This document shows, piece by piece, positions 31,103 to 42,407 of a stretch of DNA of 64,000 nucleotides; the stretch's first letter is position 1; every line of letters starts with the position of its first letter. Position numbers and translations under genes: made by a program. The stretch lies in NCBI RefSeq assembly GCF_032362555.1, contig NC_083524.1, forward strand, positions 7,240,001-7,304,000, written 5' to 3'. The notes beneath the pieces are model-generated. The model had not been told where the DNA came from. It did not search any database and saw nothing but the letters and a program-made list of their open reading frames with translations. Source of the DNA: Amyelois transitella. Its lineage: Eukaryota > Arthropoda > Insecta > Lepidoptera > Pyralidae.

Positions 31103-31204
31103 TAAATTTTAGTTAAGTTTAGCCTATAGAGTATTGTTATTTAAGATTTTTGTAAATTTGTATTAAGTATACATTTTTCAATAATCATTCTTAAATTTCC
31201 TCGA

Positions 31205-32370
31205 ATTAGAATGTACTGGAAGAAAAAAACCAGAATTACAACCATTGCAGAGAGGATGACCCGAGACCGTTACTACAAACTGAGAACTTCTTTGCAGTTA
31301 GTAAATGACGCTGATGTTACAGATTAAGAAAAATCTAAAACTAAGTTTTGGAAGGTTCGGCCTCTAATATCCTATGTCAAAACTGGGTGTTTATTGAATA
31401 ATTGTACACCTCATGTCTGTATTGATGAACAGATGGTCCCTTTTTGGGGGAAACACCAAACCAGGCAGATGATTAAAAGCAAATCAAAACCAGTGGGCCT
31501 AAAAAAAATTTGTTTTGGCATGTCCCAACGGGTTGCCTCTGGATTTCTTTTTTTACAAAGGCAAAGGAGATTCCATTACTGATGATGCTGGAGTCCAAAC
31601 ATTAGACCTTGGTGGCAAAGTGGTTGCACGTCTTTCAAAGAGGCTACCTCCAGGTTGCTCTATATTCATAGATGGATATTTCACGTCAGTTAATTTGTTA
31701 GAGACATTACATGTTTCAGTACAAGCCACTGCAACTGGAACCCTACAAAAAACAGAATACTATCAAACTGTAAGTTTCAAACTGATGCTCAACTTCGTCG
31801 CCAAGGACGAGGAAGCTACTGCCAGCAAGGTCTCTCTTCAGGCCAAGTTGCAGTAGTCAAATGGTACGACAATAAACCCGTATTTTTAGCTTCATCAGTT
31901 CATGGAGTAAACCCCACTGATGAATGTCGCCGATGGGATAAAAAACAAAGAAGGTATCTGGACGTGACACGCCCTGCTATGGTAAAAGAATATTACGAGA
32001 ATGTGGGAGGGGTAGAATATCTGCTAGGACTCGAAAATGAACCATTCGCCTTATAATCCATATGTTTGATTTTTCGATTGCCTGGGCATAGATTGAATAC
32101 AAGATTGACCAAGAAAAGCTAGGCACAGCAAGCCGCGCCATTTTGGATACACTGTGTTTTCGTGAGGCGATAGCAGAATATTTGTTAGATTACCAAAAAA
32201 ATGATGAAGATGAGCCTCCTCCTGACGATACTCCGTCAACTAGTGTGAACAAAGCAAACGTGCCAGAATGGAACATCCAAATGACTATATTAGAACTAAA
32301 AATTTAGATCATCTGCTCCTAGTTCTCGACTCCCAAAACCATTGCAGGATTATTTTGTGCCTGATGGCTG
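31205..32370 (+). pseudogene. piggyBac-type transposase relic (second lineage)
   Basis: From MYWKKKTRITTIAERM the frame continues, with stops, through VCIDEQMVPFWGKHQ (first catalytic Asp block, about 31414), SIFIDGYFTSVNLLE (second block, FDNYFTS in intact relatives; here IDGYFTS, about 31664) and KWYDNKPVFLASSVHG (about 31861), EYYENVGGV near 32000. Frameshifts occur near 31515 and 31790. A C-terminal region follows to 32370. Divergence from the intact gene at 8157 shows an independent family. Not functional. Confidence 0.7.
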
Positions 32371-32514
32371 GTAGAAATTGCTAAAAAGCCTATCACGAGA
32401 AATAATTACTATTACTTTAACTATATCACTACTTTTAGAGTATCTTTCTCTCTGTATTTTTCGTTTTTTTTTAAATAAAGTCGTTTAGAAAGTATATGCA
32501 GTTTATGTACTTTT
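32371..32514. other. No gene seen
   Basis: 3' flank of the piggyBac relic. AATAAA at about 32475 could be its polyadenylation signal. Confidence 0.35.
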
Positions 32515-34270
32515 AGATGCATTGAGACCCAAGGTGGAAAACCATTTTCCGGAAAATATTCGTGTTCAAGACAGCAAAAGCTATCTAAAAATATATGCCA
32601 TGTCCATATTTACTGCCTATTCTAAAAAATTTATAACCTGCGAACAATATATAATAATGTATAGAGAATAAAGCTGTTTTTGTAAAGATATTCGTGATGC
32701 CTGTGCGTGTCATTCACCTAAGTTCCATGATTTTTCTCGTTTAAATGAAATTGTTCAAAGCAGACGCAACAGAAAGTGAAATAATAGTGCTGAAAACACT
32801 GTGCAAAAATCGAAAAAGAAAGTCAAACGACTCGTGGAGGCGGAACTTCACAGAAATACCAGCAGCGAATCTGACATTTCTAGCGAGTCCGACTATTTAT
32901 AAACTATTTGTAATCTTAACTGTTTTAGGAATGTGGACCAAAGAACTAAGGCGCTTTATTGTAAGTGTATTTTGTATTTAAAACATCCAGATGACTATAG
33001 CACTGCTAAACAAACAATTTAAGATATGATAACAGTAGCTCTCCATAAATACAACAATACTGGATCTCTCTGTGATGAAGCAAGAGCAAGGTTAAAATTA
33101 TCGTGCAAAACCAAGAATATTCAAGACTACAAAGATTCAGAACATGATAATTTTCCACAACAATCTATATTGAATGAATTTACAGTCGCTGAAGACGAAC
33201 TTACATTCCCCAAATGATAAATTAGATCGTGTAAAATTATTTGTTACTTTGACAGATGATGGCAGCGAACATGAAAATTTATTTTATATGCCTACTTTTA
33301 TACCAACCCTTACTCGATAAGTACAACAACTACCTTTGTGGTCAAATGTGATAATTCCAGTATATAATTCAAAGAATCAAACTGCATCTTCATCCAACGT
33401 AGAAAGCTATTTCAAAACGCTAAAAAGTTACTTGTGTCATATAGACGTAAAATCTAATAGATTGGACCAATTTATCGTCAAACATGCACATTTCATAGAT
33501 GGGGAAATTGAAGAAGCTATAGGTAATGTAAAAAATACAGATGATGGCAAAGGTAAGTAAAAAGGGGGACGTTGAAATCAAAGCAAATAAGAAAGCAAAG
33601 GTAAATGAAACTAAAGATGATGATGATTTTCCAATCGAATCTATTTTTAATAAGACACCCTCTTTTTCTGAAAATTGGAGGGGAAAAGGTGATGCTAAAA
33701 AGGTCTTAAAAAAAAGGAAACTGCTTAAATCTGTACCACTATTGCTTGCTTAATGGAACGAGACTACAGACTGGTATGAATGATTTATATGTGTCGAATA
33801 CTTGTGCGTTTGACTCTGTTGCACAAGTAATTGCTGTAGGATGTGTTGAGAGTTATTATTTAAACACTAATGTAGTCAATCACTAAAATGAGTTTTGCAA
33901 GTCCATAAAGAAAATGATTGACGTTAAAACTAAGAGAACAGATTTATATAAATACCGGGCACAACTTCTTCAGAAATATTTTCAACAAACTTGTGTTCAA
34001 GATAAAATTTACATAGCTTGCGAATGCAATATAACCCATATTTTTGATAAGTTTCTGATTGAAGCCATTTATAGTGCTGTTTTACAAGAATTGTGTACAA
34101 ATACTGAATGCAACATTAATAAAGTGCAAAGAAAAATAGCTTTTTTACACCTCTTAATTATAATATGTCAAATATATAAATGCTTAAACAATCGACAGTC
34201 TATGTTATGTGAAGATAATAATATAATGCAATGTCGGCATAATGATTGCACTGGTTTACGTACATTTAAA
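32515..34270 (+). pseudogene. Unrecognised transposon-like gene, decayed
   Basis: Adjacent broken frames appear to be one gene: a segment with CFCKDIRDACACHS (about 32670-32710), PLWSNVIIPVY and SSNVESYFKTLKSYL (33330-33440), HAHFIDGEIEEA (about 33480), a lysine-rich linker, then SNTCAFDSVAQVIAVG (about 33800-33850) and CECNITHIFD...CTNTECN (34010-34115). Combinations like 'PLWS..., SSxVESxFK..K, DxFI..HxxFIxG' and 'NTCAFDS' occur in uncharacterised insect transposon genes, and a Mutator-like (MULE) origin is possible, but I cannot assign it. Stops and frameshifts are frequent. Confidence 0.4.
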
Positions 34271-35059
34271 TACGAGGCTCATATCTACGTAACGCGCGTC
34301 ATAGCGCCTAACATCATACGTAACTCGCGTCACAGTGCTGGCCAGCGGACCGTCACAGCCCTAACTGAAGACTCTAAAGCGGGCTCCGACACTTCGCCCA
34401 TTGTGCAGACCAGCCCAATACCACCAGGTAAAGTTGTCTTGAGGGTTTCCCCTTTCCTTAGGCGACAGGACACTCGAGTTTGGGCTTGCTCAACTCGGGA
34501 AAAAAGATCTTTCCACTGGGACCTTGTGCCCAGGGTCCAGTCGCTATCCCCCATGATCATATCTCGGGAACGGCTGGAGCTAGGAAGCCCAGAAGGGGCT
34601 CATTTGAAAGGGCTCAGCAAGACCTACAACCCAGCCGAATCCAGAAATCGGGACCGGGAACACTAAGATCCGGGAACAAAACGGGAATTTGCCCTGCAAA
34701 GATACCCGTGCAAGTCATTGCTATATACCGCAGATTCTTGCGGTTTCAAGTCAAGACCTGCCCCCTCCCCCGTGACCGCGTCATGAACCCCCTTGGGCTA
34801 TATCGCGGGCGCGAGACGGCTCGTTAGATTCGTCTCTGAAAATCCAAGAGATTGGCCCCAACGGAATTTGGCAACGCGGACACCGAAAACATCGGGGAGC
34901 GAAGAAGAGTGAGAACCCAAGAAAACACCAAGCAGCATCACCACCGGCACGCAACCACCATCTTCGCGTCGAGCTGCAGGCAGTACGTCGACAATTAGAG
35001 TAAGATAGTTTTAAAGTAGTTTTAAATTTGACATAAGAAAAAAACCTTTATAAAAAAAA
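34271..35059 (+). other. GC-rich segment upstream of a short ORF; possible element 5' UTR
   Basis: The base composition changes sharply at about 34280 and stays GC-rich to 35280. Long frames here (33914-34666 tail, 34480-34827) have no family signature and look like chance in GC-rich DNA. The segment could be a LINE 5' UTR or captured host exon material. Confidence 0.4.
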
Positions 35060-35284
35060 ATGTCAGACATTTCATCATCGCCATCCCCCGCGGCTAAGTG
35101 TCCCGCAACACCTGAGGACATCGGCGCCTCCAGCAGCGCTACGGAAGCGACGACGGCCCCAATCTCGCCGATCACGCGCCAGCCGCTACAAGATGGTAAG
35201 CACGAAATGGAAACACAAATAACACACACAGACTCAGACACGACACCACCTCACACGCAGACGGCACTAGGGACCAGCAAATAA
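35060..35284 (+). CDS. Short ORF, unrecognised (74 aa)
   Basis: ATG 35060 follows an A-rich leader and opens a Ser/Pro/Thr-rich, low-complexity peptide (MSDISSSPSPAAKCPATPE). GATGGTAAGCAC at 35193 would serve as a splice donor, so the true protein may be only the first 45 residues joined elsewhere. AATAAA follows the stop directly at 35281-35286. No domain is seen. It may be the start of an element's ORF1. Confidence 0.3.
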   Translation: MSDISSSPSPAAKCPATPEDIGASSSATEATTAPISPITRQPLQDGKHEMETQITHTDSDTTPPHTQTALGTSK

Positions 35285-35459
35285 AGAAACATTTAATTTC
35301 GTAATTTTGTAGATGCAGCGACTAAAATATAATGATAGTTAACCATTTTTAAATATGAAATGAGATGTTATATTATTAAGTGTGACTCTTTTAACGCACG
35401 ATATCACTTCCCAGTGTATGTATTTTTTCTTTCTTTGAATCAATTGTTTATTAGTTAAT

Positions 35460-37094
35460 CTATATTACATATAATAAAATTGTAGAAAAGTGCTGTCTGT
35501 ACATTGAAAATAAAAATAAAAAAAATAGCAGGGGTTATTGTTATGTCGATGTCGAACCCAAAAACGTAATTAACTTTTTTTTTGTCTGTTTGTCGGTTTG
35601 TCTGTTTGTCGGTTTGTCTGTTTGTCTGTTCACGCTAATCTCAGAAACGGCTGAACCGAGTTGGATGCGGTTTTCACGAATATATTGTGGTATGCTTCAG
35701 TTATGCTTTAGTGTTTGTTTCATGTCAATCGGTTCATAAATAAAAAAGTTATGTCAAATTAAAGAATCACGTCGAACACTATTCTATGCTTATACATAGG
35801 CACCATTAATCTCCGCAACTATTTGACGGATTTGATTGAAATTTTGTACCGACATATTTTAGAGCCTGGCGCAACATAAAGACTACTTTTTACCGCGGGA
35901 AAACATCCGTTTCCCATGGGAATCGGTAGTATATTGTTTTTTTTAACGCCTGTTCCGGTCAACGAACGACGTCGATCATTGTTACTAGATAGGTAAATTA
36001 CAATCTATACATCTATACATATAATAAAATTGTAGAAAAGTGCTGTCTGTACATTGAAAATAAAAATAAAAAAAATAGCAGGGGTTATTGTTATGTCGAT
36101 GTCGAACCCAAAAACGTAATTAACTTTTTTTTTGTCTGTTTGTCGGTTTGTCTGTTTGTCGGTTTGTCTGTTTGTCTGTTCACGCTAATCTCAGAAACGG
36201 CTGAACCGAGTTGGATGCGGTTTTCACGAATATATTGTGGTATGCTTCAGTTATGCTTTAGTGTTTGTTTCATGTCAATCGGTTCATAAATAAAAAAGTT
36301 ATGTCAAATTAAAGAATCACGTCGAACACTATTCTATGCTTATACATAGGCACCATTAATCTCCGCAACTATTTGACGGATTTGATTGAAATTTTGTACC
36401 GACATATTTTAGAGCCTGGCGCAACATAAAGACTACTTTTTACCGCGGGAAAACATCCGTTTCCCATGGGAATCGGTAGTATATTGTTTTTTTTAACGCC
36501 TGTTCCGGTCAACGAACGACGTCGATCATTGTTACTAGATAGGTAAATTACAATCTATCTATATACATATAATAAAATTGTAGAAAAGTGCTGTCTGTAC
36601 ATTGAAAATAAAAATAAAAAAAATAGCAGGGGTTATTGTTATGTCGATGTCGAACCCAAAAATGTAATTAACTTTTTTTTTGTCTGTTTGTCGGTTTGTC
36701 TGTTTGTCTGTTTGTCTGTTCACGCTAATCTCAGAAACGGCTGAACCGAGTTGGATGCGGTTTTCACGAGTATATTGTGGTATGCTTCAGTTATGCTTTA
36801 GTGTTTGTTTCATGTCAATCGATTCATAAATAAAAAAGTAATGTCAAATTAAAGAATCACGTCGAACACTATTCTATGCTTATACATAGGCACCATTAAT
36901 CTCCGCAACTATTTGACGGATTTGGTTGAAATTTTGTACCGACATATTTTAGAGCCTGGCGCAACATAAAGACTACTTTTTACCGCGGGAAAACATCCGT
37001 TTCCCATGGGAATCGGTAGTATATTGTTTTTTTAACGCCTGTTCCGGTCAACGAACGACGTCGATCATTGTTACTAGATAGGTAAATTACAATC
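35460..37094 (+). repeat. Three tandem copies of a 549-bp unit
   Basis: The landmark ATAATAAAATTGTAG begins at 35471, 36021 and 36569, giving periods of 550 and 548. Copies 1 and 2 are almost identical. Copy 3 has a few substitutions and one 8-bp unit less in the internal GTCTGTTT/GTCGGTTT microrepeat. Each contains CACGCTAATCTCAGAAACGG and TACCGCGGGAAAACATCC. The start of the unit resembles, in inverse, 62440-62710. The unit is a dispersed non-autonomous repeat that has multiplied locally. No ORF. Confidence 0.92.
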
Positions 37095-37680
37095 ATTAAT
37101 AGAATATGTTATAGTTACTTATTACCTTGGAATTGACTGGATTACCATGGGAAAAAAATTAAAAGGGCTCATCTAAATTCTTTCTACTTAAGTTAGTTTA
37201 GGCTGATATCATAAACTATAAGAATAATTTACCGAGGGAAATCATAGTACTCCCATGGGAATGAAAAAACATTGTTCTTTTACGGCTGAAGGTAGTTTGT
37301 AAGCTGTTGAATTTTAAGAATAATGTCGAACAGATTCCTTCCAGTTTCCCGTGGGTCTGAGATGTTATCCCGCGGTAAAAAGTAACATAAGTGTTGTTAT
37401 TTCCAAGCCTAAACTAACTGTTTGCCAAATTTCATCCATATCTGTTTAGTAGTTTTTGCGAGAAAGACTAACAAATATGCGTCTATACAAAGTTTCGCGT
37501 TTATATTATTAGTAAGAGTTAATTCTATTACGAATAACTACTTTTTTTCTCTGTTAGTAGAATTTACTGAAACTTTATAATAATTTTTATTTATAATAAA
37601 TATCTTTATAGAGAAGTTAAATAAAAATTATCGGTTTAGGAATCGCGGTTCAGCTTAGGATGGACGTTTGTCGGTTGCAT
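37095..37680. other. No gene seen; diverged sequence of the same repeat type
   Basis: CCATGGGAATG and GCGGTAAAAAGT-like words echo the tandem unit in both orientations, so this is probably older material of that family. Confidence 0.4.
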
Positions 37681-37689
37681 ACGACGACT

Positions 37690-37755
37690 GCGCGCGCGGG
37701 TAGGTATATAAAGCGCGCCGAGAACCGCGCCGCGCCATTAAAGTAGGTTTTTTAG
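37690..37755 (+). promoter_or_regulatory. Candidate core promoter with TATA box
   Basis: GGTATATAAAGCGCGCC at about 37703 is a strong TATA-like sequence in a short GC-rich island, with the expected start about 30 bp on near 37735. No gene follows except a short frame from ATG 37765. It may be a relic promoter of a repeat. Confidence 0.3.
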
Positions 37756-37784
37756 CTACCCAAAATGACTGTGATTATGATCCA

Positions 37785-37870
37785 AAATAAAAATAAGTAT
37801 ATATTTAAAAAAAAACGCTGCTCATAGTCACTATTCCACGCGAACGAAGTCGCGGGCACAGCTAGTTTGT
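37785..37870 (-). repeat. Terminal piece of the CTAGCTNNNCCCGCGACT repeat family
   Basis: The reverse strand reads ACTAGCTGTGCCCGCGACTT then CGTTCGCGTGGAATA, the same head as at 60216 and 62932 (CTAGCTTTCCCCCGCGACTC). It marks one end of a dispersed repeat. Confidence 0.6.
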
Positions 37871-38094
37871 AAATAAATGTTTATATTGATGATTCAATTT
37901 CTATTATTCATAACTCCCTTACCTTTACTTTAATTATGGTTTCAACCATAATTAATTATATTTTTTTATTCAACGAGCCTATCTGTGAATTGCTCCTCTA
38001 TTTGAATTGTGACATAGCATAAACATAAATCCGAATAAAATAAATACGACATGACGCAACCAGTACTGTTCCAGGATTGCCACTTGGGGCTACG
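37871..38094. other. No gene seen
   Basis: AT-rich, no supported feature. Confidence 0.35.
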
Positions 38095-38099
38095 GAACC

Positions 38100-38280
38100 C
38101 TTAACAAATACAAACCTATAATCACGTCTATACCACTTACATGGTAGTTTGAACTTTGAGTCTTACAAAGACTGAAAGGCCACATTCTGCCGTTTACCTT
38201 ATTGATGGAATTTGGCTTAATGATGAAAAAAACAGATTCAAATATTGACAGGTTGCTGGCCTATCGCCTTAAGAGAAATC
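38100..38280 (-). mobile_element. Retroposon family R, copy 3 (minus), truncated and diverged
   Basis: AATCACGTCTATA (38112), CTTACAAAGACTGAAAGGCCAC and GACAGGTTGCTGGCCTATCG follow the order of the other copies but with more differences. It ends at 38280, where Harbinger E2 inserted or at an earlier 5' truncation. Confidence 0.75.
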
Positions 38281-38283
38281 TTA

Positions 38284-38335
38284 AGGCGGGTCCAGACATG
38301 TATCATTTGCCCGATCCGATCACCGTATCCGTATC
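38284..38335 (+). repeat. E2 left terminal inverted repeat
   Basis: Exact inverse of 41594-41645 over 52 bp. Confidence 0.93.
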
Positions 38336-38569
38336 GTCGACGCGTATCATGATCGCATATGTGGACGGGTAATGATACGCGTATCATGATACGCGATCTC
38401 GATACGCCGTTATGATACGGCCCGTGGCCCGTCCCATGTCATGTCGGTTTTTGTCCGATCATCAAAGGTGATACAGATACGGACGTGGGTCAGTCTGGAC
38501 GCGTCACTCGCGACGCTCGGTCGGTTGCACGTGCGCGTCATTTTCAGTCCTTGCCGTGAAGTAAAAACA

Positions 38570-40936
38570 ATGAATTGGAACAATGAAAATGTTATTAAAT
38601 TTATCGAGGCCTATAAAGAAAGTAAGCAAGTATTATGGGACCCCAGCCACAAAATATATTACAACAGGAATCTGAAGCAGGAGGCCTGGGATGAACTCTC
38701 CGTCGAAATGGAGTGTCCAGTTGGCGAATTGAAGAAAAAGATGGATTATTTGTTGGTTGCCCTTCGCCGTGAAAAATCAAAAATCGCTAAAACCAGCACA
38801 ACAGGAAAAGGTAAGTAGATACTGCTATATAGTGCGTGCAAAATCTATGCTGGTTTGTGAAGTTCGCACAAGTCGCCCGCCCTCACCTCCCCGGTCGACG
38901 AACAGAGTGGCATTATTTTGCACGCACTCTACTCGTACTCGTTCATGAAAACTCAATTGATATTTTATAATTATTATTTTATTATTATTCCTCTTTATTT
39001 ATCTTTAATCTTAGATTAAGTTTTTTACAATATGGATATAAAAGTAAAATACATTTTAAATGAAATTACAAAACATAAACACATTATAAAAAAAATGTTA
39101 TTATTATTTTTAATTTAACTACACACTAATACCAGAAAAAGCCAGAAATTAAAAACTTTACTCTGAATGTGATGGGATTAGAATAGTTATACTTATTTCT
39201 ATATCGTAGTAGTAATCATTGCATAATTTTAAATTATAGGAGCTGATGAAGTATACCAGTCTTCTTGGTTCGCTTTCAAATTTTTGCAATTTCTGATGGA
39301 CAGAAACAAGCCTCGCCCGAGAATTAATACTGTGAGTATCTTCAGCACAACCACATTATTACGTTTAACTTTAATTATTTTGACTTTGATTTTTTTTTTA
39401 AACAATTTTTTTTTAGGAGACACCATGTGGTTGCCGCGGCGGCATATGCTACGGCCTTTAAGTCTAATTCATATGATCTTGCCATGATAATTTTCCGACT
39501 GTACAGCAATATTCAGCAATTTTATCCCTCATTACCTGGGCCGACAAAGAAGGTCTGCGTGGGGTATTCGTGATAGGCAATAATGAAGTTATATCGTTAT
39601 TTTCGAGACGCCATCTTCCCATTGTTACTGACCCTTCTACTTCACTATCAATACTACCTGGTGGTGCAGAAATTTTAGCAGAATTAGTACTTTTTATTAA
39701 GAAGTTGTGAAGATGACATATTGTCATCACAATCAGTTGTGCCGTTTCAGGTTGGAGTAGAATTGGCTTTCGTAGTACTCTAAAAACACTAGCTGAAATG
39801 CCAAAAGCATACTCTTGATAATCGATAATTAAATGTTTTTTTTAATGATCCTTTAGGATGTACACCTGGATATGGCTTCATCATAAGGATACCTAACGGG
39901 AATGCACTGTGGTATAATGCTATTCGTTCCTTCTAATAGTTTCGGAGATGGTAAATTTAATGAGTTGTTTGAAATTTTTTCCTTGAGAATGGAATCATTA
40001 AATACACCTCCATCGGAAATTCTCCCTTGACACCCTACATCGACAAATATAAATTTATATGAAGCATCAACTAAAGCGAACATAACAATACTAAAAAATT
40101 GTTTATAATTATAAAACTCCGACCCGCTATTGAAAGGTGCCTGCAACATGATGTGTTTCCCGTCCATAGCACCAACCACGTGTGGAAGGTCCCAACAGTT
40201 TTGAAACTCGGAACTAATTTTCTCCCATTCTTGATGCGATGTAGGCATCTGTAACAAATATATTAATTATTTTATTTTATTTTGCTTGCAGGAAGACCAA
40301 GACCGCGCTTTGAAGGATAATACATCTGAAAATGAGGAAAATGACGACATAGGTGAAGATCATGATCAGTCACAAGATAAACAACCCCGTTCCACCGTGA
40401 GCACTGAATCGGACCAAACAACCGATAATGCAAAGAATTCATCAAAATCGCAATTCAAATCTCCACTTCCGAAAAAGAGAAAATACGACGCGAACCAGAA
40501 CCCAATGTTGCAATCGGCATTTGATTTGCTGAAATCATCAGCTTCGGCTGCTAAAGCGGTAGCTACTGCTTCGACTGCACCCGCTTCTGGATTAGACCAG
40601 TATCAGCTATACGCTAATTATTTGGCAAGCAAATTTAGGAGTTATTCCAAGCAAACCTACATGACTGTGGAACATCAAATAAACAACATCCTATATAACG
40701 CTGATTGTGGACAATATGAATATCAGCGCGGGTACTCCACTCCGTCATCTACGTATCCCATGGCTGAGACTACAACTCCACAAATGTCTGTCAATTCTTC
40801 TTATTCAAACAGAGCACAAAGTTTAGCCCCGCACATGACTGAAAATCAAGCACATTGTCCAGTGACTCAAGTGGATGATTCGTCGATGGACTCCGAAGAT
40901 TCTTTTCGTGATTTGATCCATGACATCAATTATTAG
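38570..40936 (+). CDS. E2 MADF-domain accessory protein (3 exons, 325 aa)
   Basis: Exons 38570-38810, 39240-39331 and 40292-40936 join to one open frame of 326 codons including the stop. Residues 1-75 are a MADF-type domain (NENVIKFIEAYKE, VLWDPSHKIYY, KQEAWDELSVEM). Exon 2 supplies WFAFKFLQFLMDRNKP, the last helix. After an acidic linker the C-terminus has YQLYANYLASKFR and VEHQINNILYNADCGQYEY, shared with the E4 protein. Donors GTAAGT and GTGAGT and acceptors ATTATAG and GCTTGCAG are good. AATAAA lies at 40938. The transposase catalytic exon is antisense in intron 2. The frame is intact although its partner is broken. Confidence 0.85.
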
Positions 40937-41471
40937 TAATAAACAATAATTGTTTATAAAATTATAAATAATTGATGGCATGGATCAATAATTATTTCTA
41001 TAATAAAAAATATCCTACCTTGATGTTGTCTTTTAATGCCTCCACGATAGCTTGACAGGTCTCTGGCACTATAACACTTATCGATTGTTCCGAAACTCTG
41101 AATAAATATTGTAGACTTGTATAGGAATCTCCGCTGACTAAAAATCTCAAAGTGATACTTAATCTTTCTTCAACAGAAATTGCTTTCCTGTATGTAGTAT
41201 CCGTTTTTTTAATTTTGTAGCCAATCAAATTTATCAAATATTCGAAGTCACTAAGTGCCATACGGATGAAGTTTTTGTATTTACCACTTATGTATTGAAA
41301 TCTTAGGTCTCTCATCAAAGCTCTTCCTCCAAGTCTGTATCTGTTTCTAAATAATTCCGTTTGCCACCATCATCTCTGTTTTGGTTTTGAAGTTAGAATA
41401 TTGTGAATGACAATAAAACAGGCACATGAAATTGCTAAATTCTCGTACACTTCAACCAACTGCGACGACAT
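39464..41471 (-). pseudogene. E2 HARBI1-type transposase, disrupted
   Basis: Exon 1 (41471-41019, donor GTAGGA) has one TGA at 41371 between KPKQR and WWQTELF, then NFIRMALSDFEYLINLIG. Exon 2 (40248-39464, after TTACAG) encodes SHQEWEKISSEF, the first catalytic block GAMDGKHIML and VGCQGRISDGGVF. The second Asp block (ADDAFPL in E4-like relatives) is destroyed by a frameshift near 39880-39900, and the rest reads in another frame through EYAFGIS and MTICHLHNFL. It belongs with E4 to the 'ISDGGVF' subgroup. Its intron holds MADF exon 3 in antisense. Confidence 0.8.
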
Positions 41472-41593
41472 GTTTGATCGAGAGCAGAAACTGAACTGGG
41501 CAATTTGATACGCGATCATGACTATTGTGAAGATACGGATACGGAGCAAATCGGAAGCGTCCAAAACTTGATACGGGGCTTGATACAAACGCA

Positions 41594-41645
41594 GATACGG
41601 ATACGGTGATCGGATCGGGCAAATGATACATGTCTGGACCCGCCT
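41594..41645 (-). repeat. E2 right terminal inverted repeat
   Basis: Exact inverse of 38284-38335. Confidence 0.93.
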
Positions 41646-42407
41646 TTAGATTTTGAAAACATAGCAGAAATGGATGAGCGATTGTTTATGTATTGGATAG
41701 GTTATACAAAAGAGAAATTCAACACATTAGTTGAAGAAGTGCCTCGAATACAGAATATACGTAATGGAACTCTAGGGTTAGCCATGTTACTTTTAAAATT
41801 GAGGACTGGTGACTCTGATGAGAGAATTGGAACATTAATTAATATGCCCCGTCGCACTCTGGAGACCTTAATGGATAAAGTAAGAGAGGTACTTGTTCAA
41901 GACTTTGTGCATAATAATCTTGGCATTCAGCAAGTACGTAGGGAGGAACTATTACGTCGCAATTTAGCAATCCCAAATGGGTTATATGGAAACAATGGAA
42001 ACAACACTATTGTTATATGTGATGGTACATATATATATATATATTCACAAAAGCGCCAACTACATGTTTCAAAAACAGAGTTACTCCCTACATAAGTACC
42101 GAAGTCTATTAAAACCATTTATGATTGTCGCTAGTGATGGCTATATTGTAGATTGTTTTGGCCTATATAACAGTTGTCCCACCAGCAACGATGAACGAGT
42201 AGCGAGTAAAGCTAGAATATAGAACGAGTTGGCGAGCCGCGGGGAGCGAGAGCGTAGTTCCGATAGTTCTGTAGCTCGGCTATAAACGAGTGTGCGAGTG
42301 AGGCAAGCGATTACTCGCATCACTCGCTCGCGGCGGCCAAGCGTACAGTCCTGCACTAACCTGCACATGCGATACACGTGTTTCTTACGAAAAAAGTTTC
42401 CCAGAAA

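Larger units (their letters stand above)
38284..41645. mobile_element. Harbinger element E2, complete ends
   Basis: 52-bp perfect terminal inverted repeats (38284-38335 and 41594-41645) begin AGGCGGGTCCAGACATG inward. TTA is duplicated at 38281-38283 and 41646-41648. Internal ATGATACGCG/CGTATCATGA repeats at 38340-38415 are subterminal palindromes. It carries the interleaved MADF (+) and HARBI1-type (-) genes. The left flank is retroposon copy 3 and the right flank is the SWIM-type transposase gene. Confidence 0.93.

Noticed and set aside
34271..34827. Long frames in the GC-rich island as genes
   Set aside because: Several frames are open because of composition; none has a domain or a homologous counterpart in the window.
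35580..36720. CRISPR-like array from the GTCTGTTT repeats
   Set aside because: The short units are contiguous microsatellite-like repeats inside a 549-bp tandem unit, with no spacers, in a eukaryotic genome.
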